Below, piece after piece: positions 41,057 to 51,454 of a stretch of DNA of 64,000 bases; within the stretch, counting starts at the first letter, position 1; the number at the start of each line of letters is the position of its first letter. The stretch comes from Psychrobacter sp. WY6 (lineage in GTDB: Bacteria; Pseudomonadota; Gammaproteobacteria; Pseudomonadales; Moraxellaceae): the NCBI RefSeq assembly GCF_018448495.1, contig NZ_CP049902.1, positions 1,364,001 through 1,428,000 on the forward strand, written 5' to 3'. Made by a program: the position numbers and the translations under genes. The notes under the pieces are model-generated. The model did no database searches. It was not told where the DNA came from and saw only the letters and a program-made list of their open reading frames with translations.

Positions 41057-41079
41057 TTTTAAAATTATAAGAGACCAAT

Positions 41080-41904
41080 ATGACCCGAATTGAAAGCACT
41101 TTTGAAACTTTAAAATCACAAAACAAAAAAGCCCTGATTCCTTATGTGATGGCAGGTGACCCCAATCCAAGCAACTTCGTTGGTTTGCTTCATGATTTGG
41201 TTAAGCATGGCGCGGATATGATCGAAGTTGGCTTGCCGTTCTCTGATCCGATGGCAGATGGCCCAGTCGTCGCTTTAGCTGGAGAGCGTGCATTAGCCGC
41301 AGGTACGAGTACACGTGATGCCCTAAAAATGGTCGCGGAATTCCGTCAGCAAGACACGCAGACGCCCATTATTTTGATGGGCTATCTCAATCCCGTTGAA
41401 ATCATCGGCTATGACAACTTTGTCGCGCTATGTGAGCAGTCAGGTGTCGATGGTATTTTGATGGTTGATTTGCCGCCAAGCGAGGCGGGCAGCTTTACCC
41501 AGCATTTGACTGAACATTCGATGAATGAAATTTTCTTATTGTCACCAACCACTTTACCTGAGCGCCGTGAGCAAGTATTGACCCATTGCGGTGGTTATAT
41601 TTATTATGTGTCATTAAAAGGCGTGACGGGTTCGGCAACACTTGATACTGATGATGTTGCGACTCAAGTGCAAGCGATTAAAGCAGCAACTGATTTGCCA
41701 GTATGTGTGGGTTTTGGTATTCGTGATGCGGCTTCTGCTAAAGCGATTGGAGCGCATGCGGATGGTATTATTGTCGGTAGTGCCTTGGTGCAGAATTTTG
41801 CTGATATAGATGCCAATGATAGCACTGCGGTTGCCGCCGCTCAGCAAAAAATCATGGCAAAAATGGATGAGCTACGCGGTGCACTTGATAGTTTGAGTGC
41901 CTGA
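41080..41904 (+). CDS. trpA: Tryptophan synthase alpha chain TrpA
   Basis: Cleaves indole-3-glycerol phosphate to indole, passed to TrpB. 274 residues, (beta/alpha)8 barrel. Family motifs: ALIPYVMAGDPNPSNF, MIEVGLPFSDPMADGPV (catalytic glutamate), ILMGYLNPVEIIGYDNF, GVDGILMVDLPPSEA (catalytic aspartate), LSPTTLPERRE, YYVSLKGVTGSA and GFGIRDAASAK. Complete and intact. Confidence 0.97.
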   Translation: MTRIESTFETLKSQNKKALIPYVMAGDPNPSNFVGLLHDLVKHGADMIEVGLPFSDPMADGPVVALAGERALAAGTSTRDALKMVAEFRQQDTQTPIILMGYLNPVEIIGYDNFVALCEQSGVDGILMVDLPPSEAGSFTQHLTEHSMNEIFLLSPTTLPERREQVLTHCGGYIYYVSLKGVTGSATLDTDDVATQVQAIKAATDLPVCVGFGIRDAASAKAIGAHADGIIVGSALVQNFADIDANDSTAVAAAQQKIMAKMDELRGALDSLSA

Positions 41905-42143
41905 GTGAAATAAAGTTAAATTATCGTCACTTAAGTCGTCATGGCAATATGAATAACAATGTTTATAAAGACAGGGTTAAATGACTTTGCTAAAGTTAGT
42001 TTACGTGTGTAAACTAACATCACATATAAATTGTTACAGTTTCACGAAAGCGTGCCTTATAACTGCGCTTTATAACTGCGAAAGTTATGAGAATATGTGA
42101 CGATTAAACTGATCCTTATAAATCGATTCTTAGGGACAAGCGC

Positions 42144-43136
42144 ATGAGCCAGCTTGTCGATAAGCCTTTGATAATGGCGAATAATATGACTGATACGATA
42201 ATAAAACCTGATATGAAGACTCCGAACCATACTGAAAAAAGTAACGCTGAGCCAAACGGTAATACTGCTGGGCAATCGTGGTTTAATCGCCCGATACCGG
42301 GTATCAAGCAGCAATTGACAGCGCCTTTGACAGCAGTAGAGACTGAACCGTCAACCAAGTGCAGTAATTGTCATTCGATGATTACCAATACGGCGCTTAT
42401 TTTTAACTGCTATGTTTGCCCGCATTGTGATCATCATTTACCGATGAGTGCTCGTGAGCGCTTAAACTGGTTGCTCGATCAAGTAGACGGTGAGCTAGGA
42501 CAACAATTTACTGCCAAAGATCCATTGAGCTTTGTGGATAGTAAGCCGTATCCGCAGCGTATGATAGAAGCACAGGACAAAACCGGCGAGTCTGAGGCGC
42601 TGATTGTGCTGTATGGTAAGCTGCGCAATCTTGATGTAGTGACTTGTGCCTTTGATTTCCGCTTTATGGGCGGTTCTATGGGCTCTGTAGTTGGTGACCG
42701 TTTCGTAGAGGCGGCTGAGAAAGCGCTGGCAGACAACGTGCCCTTAGTCTGCTTTGCTGCCTCTGGCGGCGCACGTATGCAAGAAGGTTTACTGTCTTTG
42801 ATGCAGATGGCACGAACGGCTGCTGCAATTGAGCGTTTGAGAATTGCTGGCGTGCCGTATATCGTGATATTGACCAATCCTGTTTATGGCGGTGTGACTG
42901 CGTCGCTCGCTATGTTAGGTGATATTCATTTAGCAGAACCAAAAGCCATGATCGGCTTTGCTGGTAAGCGCGTGATTGAGCAAACGGTTCGTGAGACGCT
43001 AGAAGAGCCGTTCCAGCGTGCCGAGTTTTTGTTAGAGCACGGTGTGGTCGATGAAGTGGTACATCGTCATCAAATGATTGATACTATTTATCGTCTGTTG
43101 GCAAAGTTAAGCCGCATGCCTAATGTTGATGCCTAG
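42144..43136 (+). CDS. accD: Acetyl-CoA carboxylase carboxyltransferase beta subunit AccD
   Basis: Transfers carboxyl from biotin to acetyl-CoA for fatty acid synthesis, with AccA. 330 residues. An N-terminal zinc ribbon with C-x2-C ... C-x2-C (KCSNCHS ... CYVCPHCD near residues 73-95), then the crotonase-like carboxyltransferase core: FDFRFMGGSMGSVVGDRF, FAASGGARMQEGLLSLMQMA, LTNPVYGGVTASLAMLGD and GFAGKRVIEQTV. The ~70 residues before the zinc ribbon are longer than in E. coli AccD; a later start cannot be excluded. Confidence 0.95.
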   Translation: MSQLVDKPLIMANNMTDTIIKPDMKTPNHTEKSNAEPNGNTAGQSWFNRPIPGIKQQLTAPLTAVETEPSTKCSNCHSMITNTALIFNCYVCPHCDHHLPMSARERLNWLLDQVDGELGQQFTAKDPLSFVDSKPYPQRMIEAQDKTGESEALIVLYGKLRNLDVVTCAFDFRFMGGSMGSVVGDRFVEAAEKALADNVPLVCFAASGGARMQEGLLSLMQMARTAAAIERLRIAGVPYIVILTNPVYGGVTASLAMLGDIHLAEPKAMIGFAGKRVIEQTVRETLEEPFQRAEFLLEHGVVDEVVHRHQMIDTIYRLLAKLSRMPNVDA

Positions 43137-43237
43137 CTTGCTCATCGGCTTGACTAACGGATAACTGAGTTTAATATTCCGCATGACTTATGCTTAGTAG
43201 CATGCTCAATTTCTCTGACTAAGTAAGATCAATCAAT

Positions 43238-43275
43238 AGCATTTATCGTCAACAGCGGTAAATGCTTTTTGCTTT
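43238..43275 (+). terminator. Terminator after accD
   Basis: Stem AGCATTTATCG / CGGTAAATGCT (one G-T pair), loop TCAACAG, then TTTTGCTTTTT. Confidence 0.75.
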
Positions 43276-43367
43276 TTGGACAGGTAGTTATATACTGTCT
43301 GTACTTTCTTAATGAATGCTTTCTCATTGACCATTTTTATTCAAATATTTCAATATAGGCTGTGTCC

Positions 43368-44766
43368 ATGTCCGACTCTCTACTTTTTAACGCTAACACT
43401 CCCAACAAGCATTCTAGCTTGACCGAATGGCTCGATTATATGCAGCAGATTCATGTATCGGCAATAGACATGGGGTTGTCGCGAGTTTTGCCAATTGCCG
43501 AGGCGTTAGGCGTGGTACAGTCAGCCAAAGACGATGCTTATGTATTTACGGTGGCAGGCACCAATGGTAAAGGCTCAACGACGGCTGTCATCGCGCAGAT
43601 GTGCCAAGCAGCAGGCTATAAAACGGCTCTGTATCAATCACCGCATCTAAGTTTATTTAATGAGCGCGTGCGTATCAATGGCGAGATGGTCAGTGACGAG
43701 ACGTTAATTGAAGCCTTTAGCAAGGTAGAAGCAGCGCGATTAGCGTGTGAGCTGACCTTGTCATTTTTTGAGATGACCACACTTGCCGCATTATTAATAT
43801 TTGCCGAAGCGGACTGTGATGTCTGGGTGTTGGAAGTCGGGCTGGGTGGGCGCTTAGATGTGGTCAATATCATTGATCCTGATATGGCAGTGATTACCAA
43901 TATCGCTATCGATCATGTCGATTGGCTGGGTGACAATGTGGAAGATATGGCCGTGAGAAAGCAGGTATCTTACGTGATGGTATCAGCGTGGTTTATGGTG
44001 CTACTGCAATGCCAGTCAGTGTGCAGCAAGCGATTGATAAGCATCAAGCAACTTGTTATCAAGTTGGGCGAGATTTTGATTATCGTGAGTGGGTGCAAGC
44101 GCTTGGCAATATAGCAATGCTGCGGTCACTATGCAGTTACCGTGCCCAGCACTGTCATTGACCAATATGCCACTGCGTTATCAGCAGTGCTCGCAAGTTC
44201 GTTAAATGTCGATAGCACTGCTATCGAGCAGGCGCTGCAAACGGTCAGGCTCGCTGGCCGCTTTGATTATCGTGAGATCCACAATCGCCATTGGCTGTTT
44301 GATGTGGCGCATAACGAGCAAGGCGTTGAGTTTTTATTGGCGCAATTATTACCGCTTTGGCAACAGCATCTAGCCAATCAAAATAGCTTTGATGCTCTCA
44401 ATCAAAGCAGTAATCCAAATAGTAAATATCAGTAAAGCTATAGGAAAACCTGCCAGCATTAAAATGCTGTTTTCTATGTTGGGTGATAAAGATATCAATA
44501 AAGTCGTGCAGCATTTGACGATAGCGGGCTTACCGATTAGCGATTGGTATATCGCTGAGATTGATTATCCACGTGCTGCGAGCACTGAGCACTTGCAAGG
44601 TATCCTATCGAGCTATGTCGACAATGCTCAAATACACGAATTTAAACGTTTATCAGAAGCGACCGATGCGGTTATCAATGCCAGTCAACCGCAAGACCTT
44701 ATCGTGGTATGTGGCTCCTTTCATACGATCGGCGAGGCACTGGCAGCACTGGCGGTTGATAATTAA
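43368..44766 (+). pseudogene. folC: Folylpolyglutamate/dihydrofolate synthase FolC, frameshifted
   Basis: Adds glutamates to folates and makes dihydrofolate. Start ATG 43368 (a GTG lies 6 bases earlier). First part complete: TVAGTNGKGSTTAVI (P loop), YQSPHLSLFNERVRING, VWVLEVGLGGRLDVVNII and NIAIDHVDWLGDN. After 43950 the sequence needs several single-base fixes (near 43950, 44098, 44160 and 44430) to read through EKAGILRDGI-type sequence, SVQQAIDKHQATCYQVGRDFD, GRFDYREIHNRHWLFDVAHNEQG, KMLFSMLGDKDINKVV and the end IVVCGSFHTIGEALA at 44766. An essential single-copy gene with four shifts implies assembly errors. Confidence 0.88.
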
Positions 44767-45024
44767 CATTAAAATGGTGCTTATTTAATGTTAATCTTAG
44801 CAGTAGCATGATGGCAGACAGTATGAAAAATATGCTTTATAATCAAAGTGATTTGGCAAGTTGCTCTATAATGGCATTAAACGCTTGGCATAACATTTAA
44901 AAACGGATGGACGCAACTGGTGGCAATGACACCTATCAAGGCTATTAAAACTATCTAAACACAGTTTTGAGACGGCAGTTGCGCCGCTCAATCAACCTTA
45001 TTACCAACTAAGAGACGTAAACGG

Positions 45025-46199
45025 ATGAACTTTTCGAGACAAGCCTTATTGGGCATTGGGATGATTATCGGCGGTAGCGTGATGCTATACGCCATGGTGC
45101 AACAGATTGGTGATAGTAATGAACCACAACCAGCGTCAGCAATGGTAGATAAGCCAAGCCCTGAGCAAGAGTCTCCTCAGCCGCTGACGACGGATATCGA
45201 GACTGAAAAACGTATCTTGGCAGAAAAACAAAAAGAGCGCGCTGCTCGTGTGCTGAACAAGAAAAACGTGCCCAGCAGTTAACTGAACAGGAAGCCGCTG
45301 AGGCGGAAGCATTGGCAAAAGCCCGTGCAGAAAGTCAGCAGTATATGGCCAGTAGTGCGGCAGCTGCTGAAGAGAGTGACAAATCCAAATCCGACGCGGA
45401 AAAAGATGCCGCTACAACGCCAATAAAAAAGACTAGCGCTGCTGCGTCAGCTGAAAGTGAGACAAACACTGGCAACCAGCAAAAAGCTGCCCAAGCGCAA
45501 CAAGAAGCTCAAAGGCAAGCGGCGATTAAAGAGCAGGCTGCTGCAAAGAAACTAGCAGACAGTAAAAAAGAAGCGGATGCTAAGAAACAAGCGGATGCTG
45601 CGGCTGAGAAAAAACAAGCGGCAGCCGAAGCGGCTAAAAATGAGCCACCAAAATCGCCTTCTGATTATCAAGTTAAAAGAGGAGATGGGCTGATTAAACT
45701 GGCGCGGCAATACAATATGCCAGTAGAAGTATTGGCACAAGCGAATGATCTGTCACCGTCGACATCGCTACAACTGGGTCAAAACATCACCATTCCATCA
45801 CGTAAGCAAGTAGAGCGATTAGCACGTGAAGCGGCAGCGGCTGAGCAGGCACGCGAAGACAAGCGTCAGAAAGAAGAGGCTTTAGCCAAAAAATCAGCGG
45901 ATGCTAAACGTGAAGCACAGCAGAAACTCAGCGAAGCCCGTAAAGAAGTCAAAGAAACCGACGCCAAAGGCAGCTTTGGGGTGCAAGTAGCATTGGCAAA
46001 CGATCAAGCCAAAGCTGACGAACTAGCAAAGAAATTTAAATCCGCAGGCTACCAAGTTAAGACCAGTCCTACCAGCCGCGGGGTTCGCGTCATCGTCGGT
46101 CCTGAGCGCGGTAAAGTGGCGGCGTTAGCGTTAAAAGATAAAATCAATAGCGATCCTAAGGTCAGTACGACCAGTGCTTGGGTTTTATACTGGCGCTAA
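45025..46199 (+). pseudogene. Membrane-anchored LysM + SPOR domain protein, one frameshift
   Basis: One N-terminal membrane helix (ALLGIGMIIGGSVMLYAMV), a long coiled, Lys/Glu/Ala-rich segment, a LysM domain (YQVKRGDGLIKLARQYNMP ... LQLGQNITIPS, near 45665-45800), another coiled segment, and a C-terminal SPOR domain (FGVQVALANDQAKADELAKK ... VRVIVGPERGK) that binds denuded glycan at the septum. A SPOR protein of DedD/FtsN type after folC is usual in these bacteria, but a LysM between anchor and SPOR is not. The frame breaks near 45258, where ERAARVL should continue EQEKRAQQLTEQEAAE. A terminator follows at 46292. Confidence 0.85.
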
Positions 46200-46291
46200 A
46201 ATAGTGTGAAAATCACTATAATCGGATGACTGTTATTGCTAAATAAACAGCAGAGTCTTGGTTAGTTTATTGTTTTATCTGAGTTTTATTC

Positions 46292-46319
46292 AAACACGAC
46301 ATTTATTGTCGTGTTTTTG
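46292..46319 (+). terminator. Terminator after the LysM/SPOR gene
   Basis: Perfect 10-bp stem AAACACGACA / TGTCGTGTTT, loop TTTAT, then T run. Confidence 0.85.
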
Positions 46320-46494
46320 TTTTAGTGTTTGCTGATTGGCGTAAGCTTAGCTACGATGTGCGCCGATTGTCCCTGATTTTTTCTGTATAACGGGTCAGCC
46401 TATAAGGGCTGCCCTGTCGCAGTTGAGTATATATGTCACTTTATGGAAGTCGTCATACATATTTGGCTGCCTTAATCATGTATAAGGTAAAACC

Positions 46495-47022
46495 ATGTCA
46501 TTTGGTGTTATATTTTTAATATTGGCCGTTGGGTTTTTAGGGCTGATTACCGTACCAAAGCTGTTGAAAAGACCTCCAGTTGTTGAGCCTGATCCAAAGC
46601 CAGTACGCGGTGATGAGTTGGCTATTTGGCCGTTTGCGCCGATGCCGATTATGACGGATACGGAAGTCATTTTCTTTAATAAGCTAAAAAGTGCGTTGCC
46701 GGATATCATATTTTCGTTCAAGTTCAACTGTCACGCATTATCGAAGGCAATAGCAGTGAGGCGTCCGAGCGTAGCTTTTGGTTCAATCGTATCTGTCGTC
46801 AAAGCGTCGATTATGTGATTGTGGACATTGATGCGCAGACCACGCTGGTTGCTATCGAGCTTGATGATGGACACATACGAGTAAAGCGCGTCAAAAGGCG
46901 GATGACAAAAAGACAAAGCCCTTGCTAGTGCCGGTATTGCTATTGTGCGCTTTCACGCTGAGCGCATGCCAAGCGTAGATATGCTCAGGTACGAGCTGAT
47001 GCAAGTGATTGAAAATTATTGA
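46495..47022 (+). pseudogene. DUF2726 (restriction-endonuclease-fold-like) protein, frameshifted
   Basis: An N-terminal membrane helix (MSFGVIFLILAVGFLGLITV), then PIMTDTEVIFFNKLKSALPD and, after a shift near 46710, FVQVQLSRIIEGNS, FWFNRICRQSVDYVIVDI, LVAIELDDGH, DKKTKALASAGIAIVRF. This is the DUF2726 pattern, a PD-(D/E)XK-like fold with D in SVDYVIVD and ELDD as candidate active-site positions. A second shift lies near 46880 and the end is at 47022. DUF2726 proteins are widespread, often membrane-tethered, with unproven nuclease activity. Confidence 0.75.
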
Positions 47023-47585
47023 TAAAGTATCTTTGGTAGACAGTTAAGATTAGTCGCAACAACGGCATTTATTTTTTGTGTAACATTGCTGTTATATCCG
47101 TTTACTTTATAGATAAGTTGTTTAAATAAGAGTATTATTATTTATTTTAAAGCAAACTTAAGTTTTCTAAATTAAGAGGCGCTTTTCTGAATTGAGGCAT
47201 TATTTGCTTAATTAGATAAAGATTTTGGTGCTTCTCGTTTTTAAAATCATTCTATAAAGGACTGTGTTATGAAATTTTTTAAATTGAGCGCATTAGCGTT
47301 AGCCAGCACGTTAGCGTTAGCAGGCTGTGGTGATGACAATAATAATAGCTCTTCTGGTAATGGTACTAATACGCCAGATGTGCCAGTTAAGCCGCCTGTC
47401 GATAATAGTTTGTCTGAGATCGAGCAAGCGAAAGAGATGATTCGTACCGCCAAGCTATTTGTCAGTGACAATAAAGCGGTTACAGATGCTTACGAAGATG
47501 TAAGTGATATCCTTACAGAAAAGCAAGATACGCGACTTGGTTATACTGAACCGCCCCGACTATATCGGAGAGTGATTTACTTGAG

Positions 47586-48484
47586 TCAGGCAGCCATGCC
47601 TGACAGGATTAAATTATCATAATACCGCTTTTCAAACTCAAAGGGTGACACATAACCAATCGTGCTATGCAGTCGTATTTTATTAAACCAATCCACCCAT
47701 TCAAGGGTTGCCAGTTCAACATCATTGATACCAGTCCAGTTCTCCTTTAAATAGTCAATTACCTCAGATTTATAGAGTCCATTGACCGTTTCAGCCAGTG
47801 CATTATCGTATGAATCACCAGTCGTGCCGACAGAAGCGATGATACCAGAGTCACACATTTTGTCAGTATAGCGAATGGATAAGTACTGAACCCCTCGATC
47901 GCTGTGATGAATCACATCTTTGGGATGGTTCCTATCTGCTATCGCCTGATTTAGCGCAGCCATAACCATATCGGTATTCATGCGATTAGATACTTTCCAG
48001 CCCACAATAGCGCGAGCAAATACATCAATAATAAAAGCGGTATATACCCAGCCGCTAGTTGTTTTTATATAGGTGAAGTCAGCTACCCAAAGCTGATTGG
48101 GTTGACGTGCATTAAAGTTACGATTGACTAGGTCATCAGCGCGCTTTTGGTCGTCACGGCTGTTGGTGGTAATCTTGCTTTTGCCACGCCAGACACCTTG
48201 CATACCATACTGCTTCATTAAACGCTCTACGGTACACCGAGCAACCTTTAACCCGTCAGCATCTGCTGCCAGACTTTGCGCGCACCGTAACGGCACTTGC
48301 TGTCCCGCCAAATACGTTTAATCTCACCGATGTAATAGGCGTCATGCTGACTGCGCAGTGAACGCTTGTGTGGGTTGTCGCTTAAGGCTTGAACACGATA
48401 ATAAGTTGACGGGGCAATCGGTAGGACTCTACAGATCAGCTCGACCCCATAAAGGTGTTTATTGTCGTCGATGAAGTGAATCAT
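47586..48484 (-). pseudogene. IS3-family transposase orfB, frameshifted
   Basis: Reads MIHFIDDNKHLYGVELICRVL and the N-terminal domain to GARKVWQQML. One shift near 48250-48270 precedes the catalytic rve domain, which holds the DDE residues: WVADFTYIKTTSG (D), HHSDRGVQYLS (D) and YDNALAETVNGLYKSEVI (E). It ends at 47586. The orfA-orfB -1 step is natural; the inner shift is either damage or a sequence error. Confidence 0.85.
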
Positions 48485-48492
48485 GATTTTAG

Positions 48493-48801
48493 TCAGCGGT
48501 CGAGCTCCGCCTGGGCGAAAAAAGCCGCAGCCTTCCTGATGATTTCATTAGCTTGCTTAAGTTCTTTATTCTCGCGTTCAAGCTCTTTGATGCGTTCTTT
48601 ATCACTTTGCGCTTGTACTGAGGCAGGAATAGTTTGATCGATGTGCTTTTTATGCCAGGATCGCAGGGTCTCAGGTGTGCAGCCAATCTTAGGGGCGATG
48701 GCTTGAATCGCTGACCAGGTAGAGGGGTAGTCGCCTGCCGCTTCAATGAGCATGCGAACGGCGCGTTCTTTAATCTCAGGAGTATAATGTCGTGTTTTCA
48801 T
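48493..48801 (-). CDS. IS3-family transposase orfA
   Basis: A 102-residue helix-turn-helix protein: MKTRHYTPEIKERAVRML ... IAPKIGCTPETLRSWHKKH, then a leucine-rich coiled segment (ERIKELERENKELKQANEI) that dimerises orfA and the fusion transposase. It ends KAAAFFAQAELDR. The TTTTTTC run near its 3' end is in phase as a -1 slippery site (T TTT TTC), and the -1 frame stays open into orfB, giving the usual IS3 orfAB fusion. Confidence 0.9.
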   Translation of the reverse strand: MKTRHYTPEIKERAVRMLIEAAGDYPSTWSAIQAIAPKIGCTPETLRSWHKKHIDQTIPASVQAQSDKERIKELERENKELKQANEIIRKAAAFFAQAELDR

Positions 48802-50080
48802 TGTCGTATTCTCTCAGAATATTAGGTCTCCGACAATCCCGGGGCGGTTCATACCTTCGATATCCCAAGTGATCTAAAATACTATATGGAAGAGAATGAT
48901 GTATCACAGCTCACTGCAGCTGACATTATTGCACTGGCTAATGATGAAGAGTTTGAAACAGCATTGGGAATATAGTCTTGACCCCAGAAAAAGACTTTTT
49001 AGCGACGCTAAATGCTGATGGGAAGTTTACCTTAACTGGTAGCACCAAGGTTGATATTGAAGAATACGATTATGTGTATAACCCACAAACAGGTTTGTAC
49101 GGACCTGTTGTCGTCAATCAAGACAGTTTTAAGGTAGCATTTGATGGCTTTGAAGATGCGTTAAGCTCAAACACCAGTACAGATAACTTTAACGGCAGCT
49201 TGGGTTTCAAGAGTATTAAAATTGGTACTGGCACTGATATCGTTGCCCTCAACTCAAGTACTAAAGGCGCAACAGTCAGTGGTCAATTCAGTGATAAAGT
49301 CGTGGTCAATGATGAGTTTGACATCAATGATGCAATAAAGAAGGCATCACGCTAGAAAAGGCAGTCATCAAATTAAGCAGCCTGAAGTTGACGGCTAATG
49401 ATAGCGTGATTGAAGCAAAGATTTTGAATTTGCTGCGCTGGATGTCAGCAGAAAGCTAGCAGATAACAGTCTGGTGGTTAGAACAATCCCTTATAAGTTT
49501 GCTATAACGGGCAAGATGACCAAGCAAACCGATGACTGATGTAGAGATTACACTGAATGCGACTGCCAATGACGCTGATATAAAGAAATTTATCATAATC
49601 GATGAAGTTGGTGATATCGAAGAGGCCGCCAATTACGTAGGTATGGAAATAGTATTGGCGATTAAAGGAACAAGGAGAATACAACGACGATTCCGCTTGA
49701 TTTCCAAGCCAATCTTAAACGTACTGCTCGTAATGTTATTGAGCTACAAGGTTGACTGCTAGCGTAGAGGGTAAGAAGCTATTTGTAACAGGTAAGTCAA
49801 GCTTAGATAATAACATGATGTGGTTAGCACCCAGTTTACCGTTGAGCAAAATAAAGCGTCGATCAAGTTAAAGGTTGATGCCAAGGGTGATTTTATCAAA
49901 GATAAAATGGGTAAGCTTGGCGATATCATGGTTAACGGTAAAGACTACGGTGATTTAATGGATAATGATGGCAAAGTTACTGCCAAATTTACTGATGATA
50001 GTTTAATTATTCTATAATCAAATCATGTGTCACATCGACTCTCAACCGTTGTTAGTAGCGATTGAGGTATAGCAACAAAA

Positions 50081-50105
50081 AAAGAGACAGATTCCTGTCT
50101 TTTTT
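50081..50105 (+). terminator. Terminator before the outer-membrane protein gene
   Basis: Stem AGACAG / CTGTCT with loop ATTC, A run before and T run after. Confidence 0.7.
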
Positions 50106-50132
50106 ATGCTCTCTAATAAACGTGAGAAATTT

Positions 50133-51387
50133 ATGCCATATAACGTTTCAAGTCTCTATGGTTTTTTACCTAAAAGCTTAGCATCGCATTTATACAGCCG
50201 TACGTTAATCACTACGCCAGCGATTGCCGCTATGATGATATCCAGCGCTGCGGTTGCTGATAGTGCAGATATACCAGCTGCTGACACGAATTTTTACTTC
50301 TACCCCCAAGCGACAGGCTTGCTGGACAGTCATATTACTCAGTCAGACGCGCAGATAGAGTGGAGTGTGATGGCAACGGCTCATAGTCCAACACAGCCTA
50401 TCTCAGAATTTTTAGACGATTGCTCCTTTGGATTCAGGAGATCATGCTTATGCCCAAGGTCGGACGTCGCTTGAGATTCGTCCTGCGGGCAGTGCGATTA
50501 GCTACGGTCTAGGTTGGCGTTATGATTATTTAATGACGTTTAGCAAAGAGACTGCCGAAGTTTATTGGCAGTATGAAAATAAAAAGCCCTCAAGTACCAG
50601 TCAAACTTATCCGTTATTTTTAGAAGCCAAGCACAATGAAAGATTCGGTGCTAATATTGGCCTGACGCAGCAGCTCATGCCCAACTGGCAATTGACGACT
50701 CGTGCCAATCTCTGGCAAGGACTGCATGCATTAGAAGGTAAGATAGTTGGCGATTTAAGCACCAAAGTGTTGCCAAATAATGAGCTGACAGACATACGAG
50801 ACAGTTTGGATAAAACCAACGCTTACATCGATTATTACTATGATGCACCAGCTTTAGGGGAGGAAAACCTAAACTGGAACCCCGCGAAACCTTCGGGATA
50901 TGGTTATTCGCTCGATTTGCAGCTCACAGGTCAGTTGTCTGATAGTACGCAGTTGTCTCTGAGTGGCTACGATATCCTTGGACGTATGCACTGGAAAGAC
51001 ATGCCAAGCACTCGTTATGCATTGGATTATGACGTCAACGGCAGACCTCTCTATACGATTGAAGGGCAGCTTAGCACTGATGATGTCACACAGACATTGC
51101 CATGGCGAGTGGAAGGTAGCCTTCAGCATCAGCTAGACAGTCAATGGCAGCTCGGTCTACATGGTCAAGTGAATGACATTCAAGACTTATATCAATTATC
51201 CGCAGGCTACCAAACGTCCAACGATGCTTTCCCCATTACGGTGACGGGCTTGATAGAGCCGCAAACGCAAGCATTGGGTCTTGCTGTAGACAGTCGTTAT
51301 GCTGGCATCAAATTGCTGACCGACAGTCTCGATTCAGAAAAAGCCAAACGCAGTGAGATTAGCTTGTATGGACGCTATGCTTGGTAG
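50133..51387 (+). pseudogene. Predicted outer-membrane beta-barrel protein, one frameshift
   Basis: Long N terminus with a hydrophobic segment (LITTPAIAAMMISSAAVADSA) that ends in a signal peptidase-like site. Then, across a shift near 50425, alternating short amphipathic strands typical of a barrel: RTSLEIRPAGSAISYGLGWRY, FGANIGLTQQLMPNWQLTTR, GYSLDLQLTGQLSDSTQLS, WRVEGSLQHQLDSQWQLGL, ending with aromatic YGRYAW, the usual C-terminal signature for outer-membrane insertion. About 415 residues. No specific porin family recognised; a transport or structural role is inferred. Confidence 0.65.
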
Positions 51388-51454
51388 CTTCATTGCATTG
51401 CATTAAAAAGCAGATGGCTAAAGCGTCGATGTGCATATAATGCGGTGGACGTTA

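Larger units (their letters stand above)
47547..48851 (-). mobile_element. IS3-family insertion sequence (1305 bp)
   Basis: Ends TGAACCGCCCCG and CGGGGCGGTTCA form inverted repeats; outside lies a 3-bp direct repeat TAC at 47544-47546 and 48852-48854, as IS3 elements make. It contains orfA and orfB on the minus strand. Confidence 0.9.
47269..50018 (+). pseudogene. Lipoprotein of unknown function, split by an IS3 element
   Basis: Lipoprotein signal MKFFKLSALALASTLALAGC, a low-complexity Asn/Ser linker, then SEIEQAKEMIRTAKLFVSDN up to the insertion at 47546. It resumes at 48855 (FDIPSDLKYYMEENDVSQLT), then repeats shifts near 48975, 49345, 49460, 49650 and 49760. Later parts read as beta-rich repeats: DGKFTLTGSTKVDIEEYDY, FNGSLGFKSIKIGTGTDIV, KGATVSGQFSDKVVVNDEF, MGKLGDIMVNGKDYGDLMD. 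About 470 residues once joined. No known family recognised. The IS3 is a real disruption; the shifts may be sequence errors. Confidence 0.6.
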
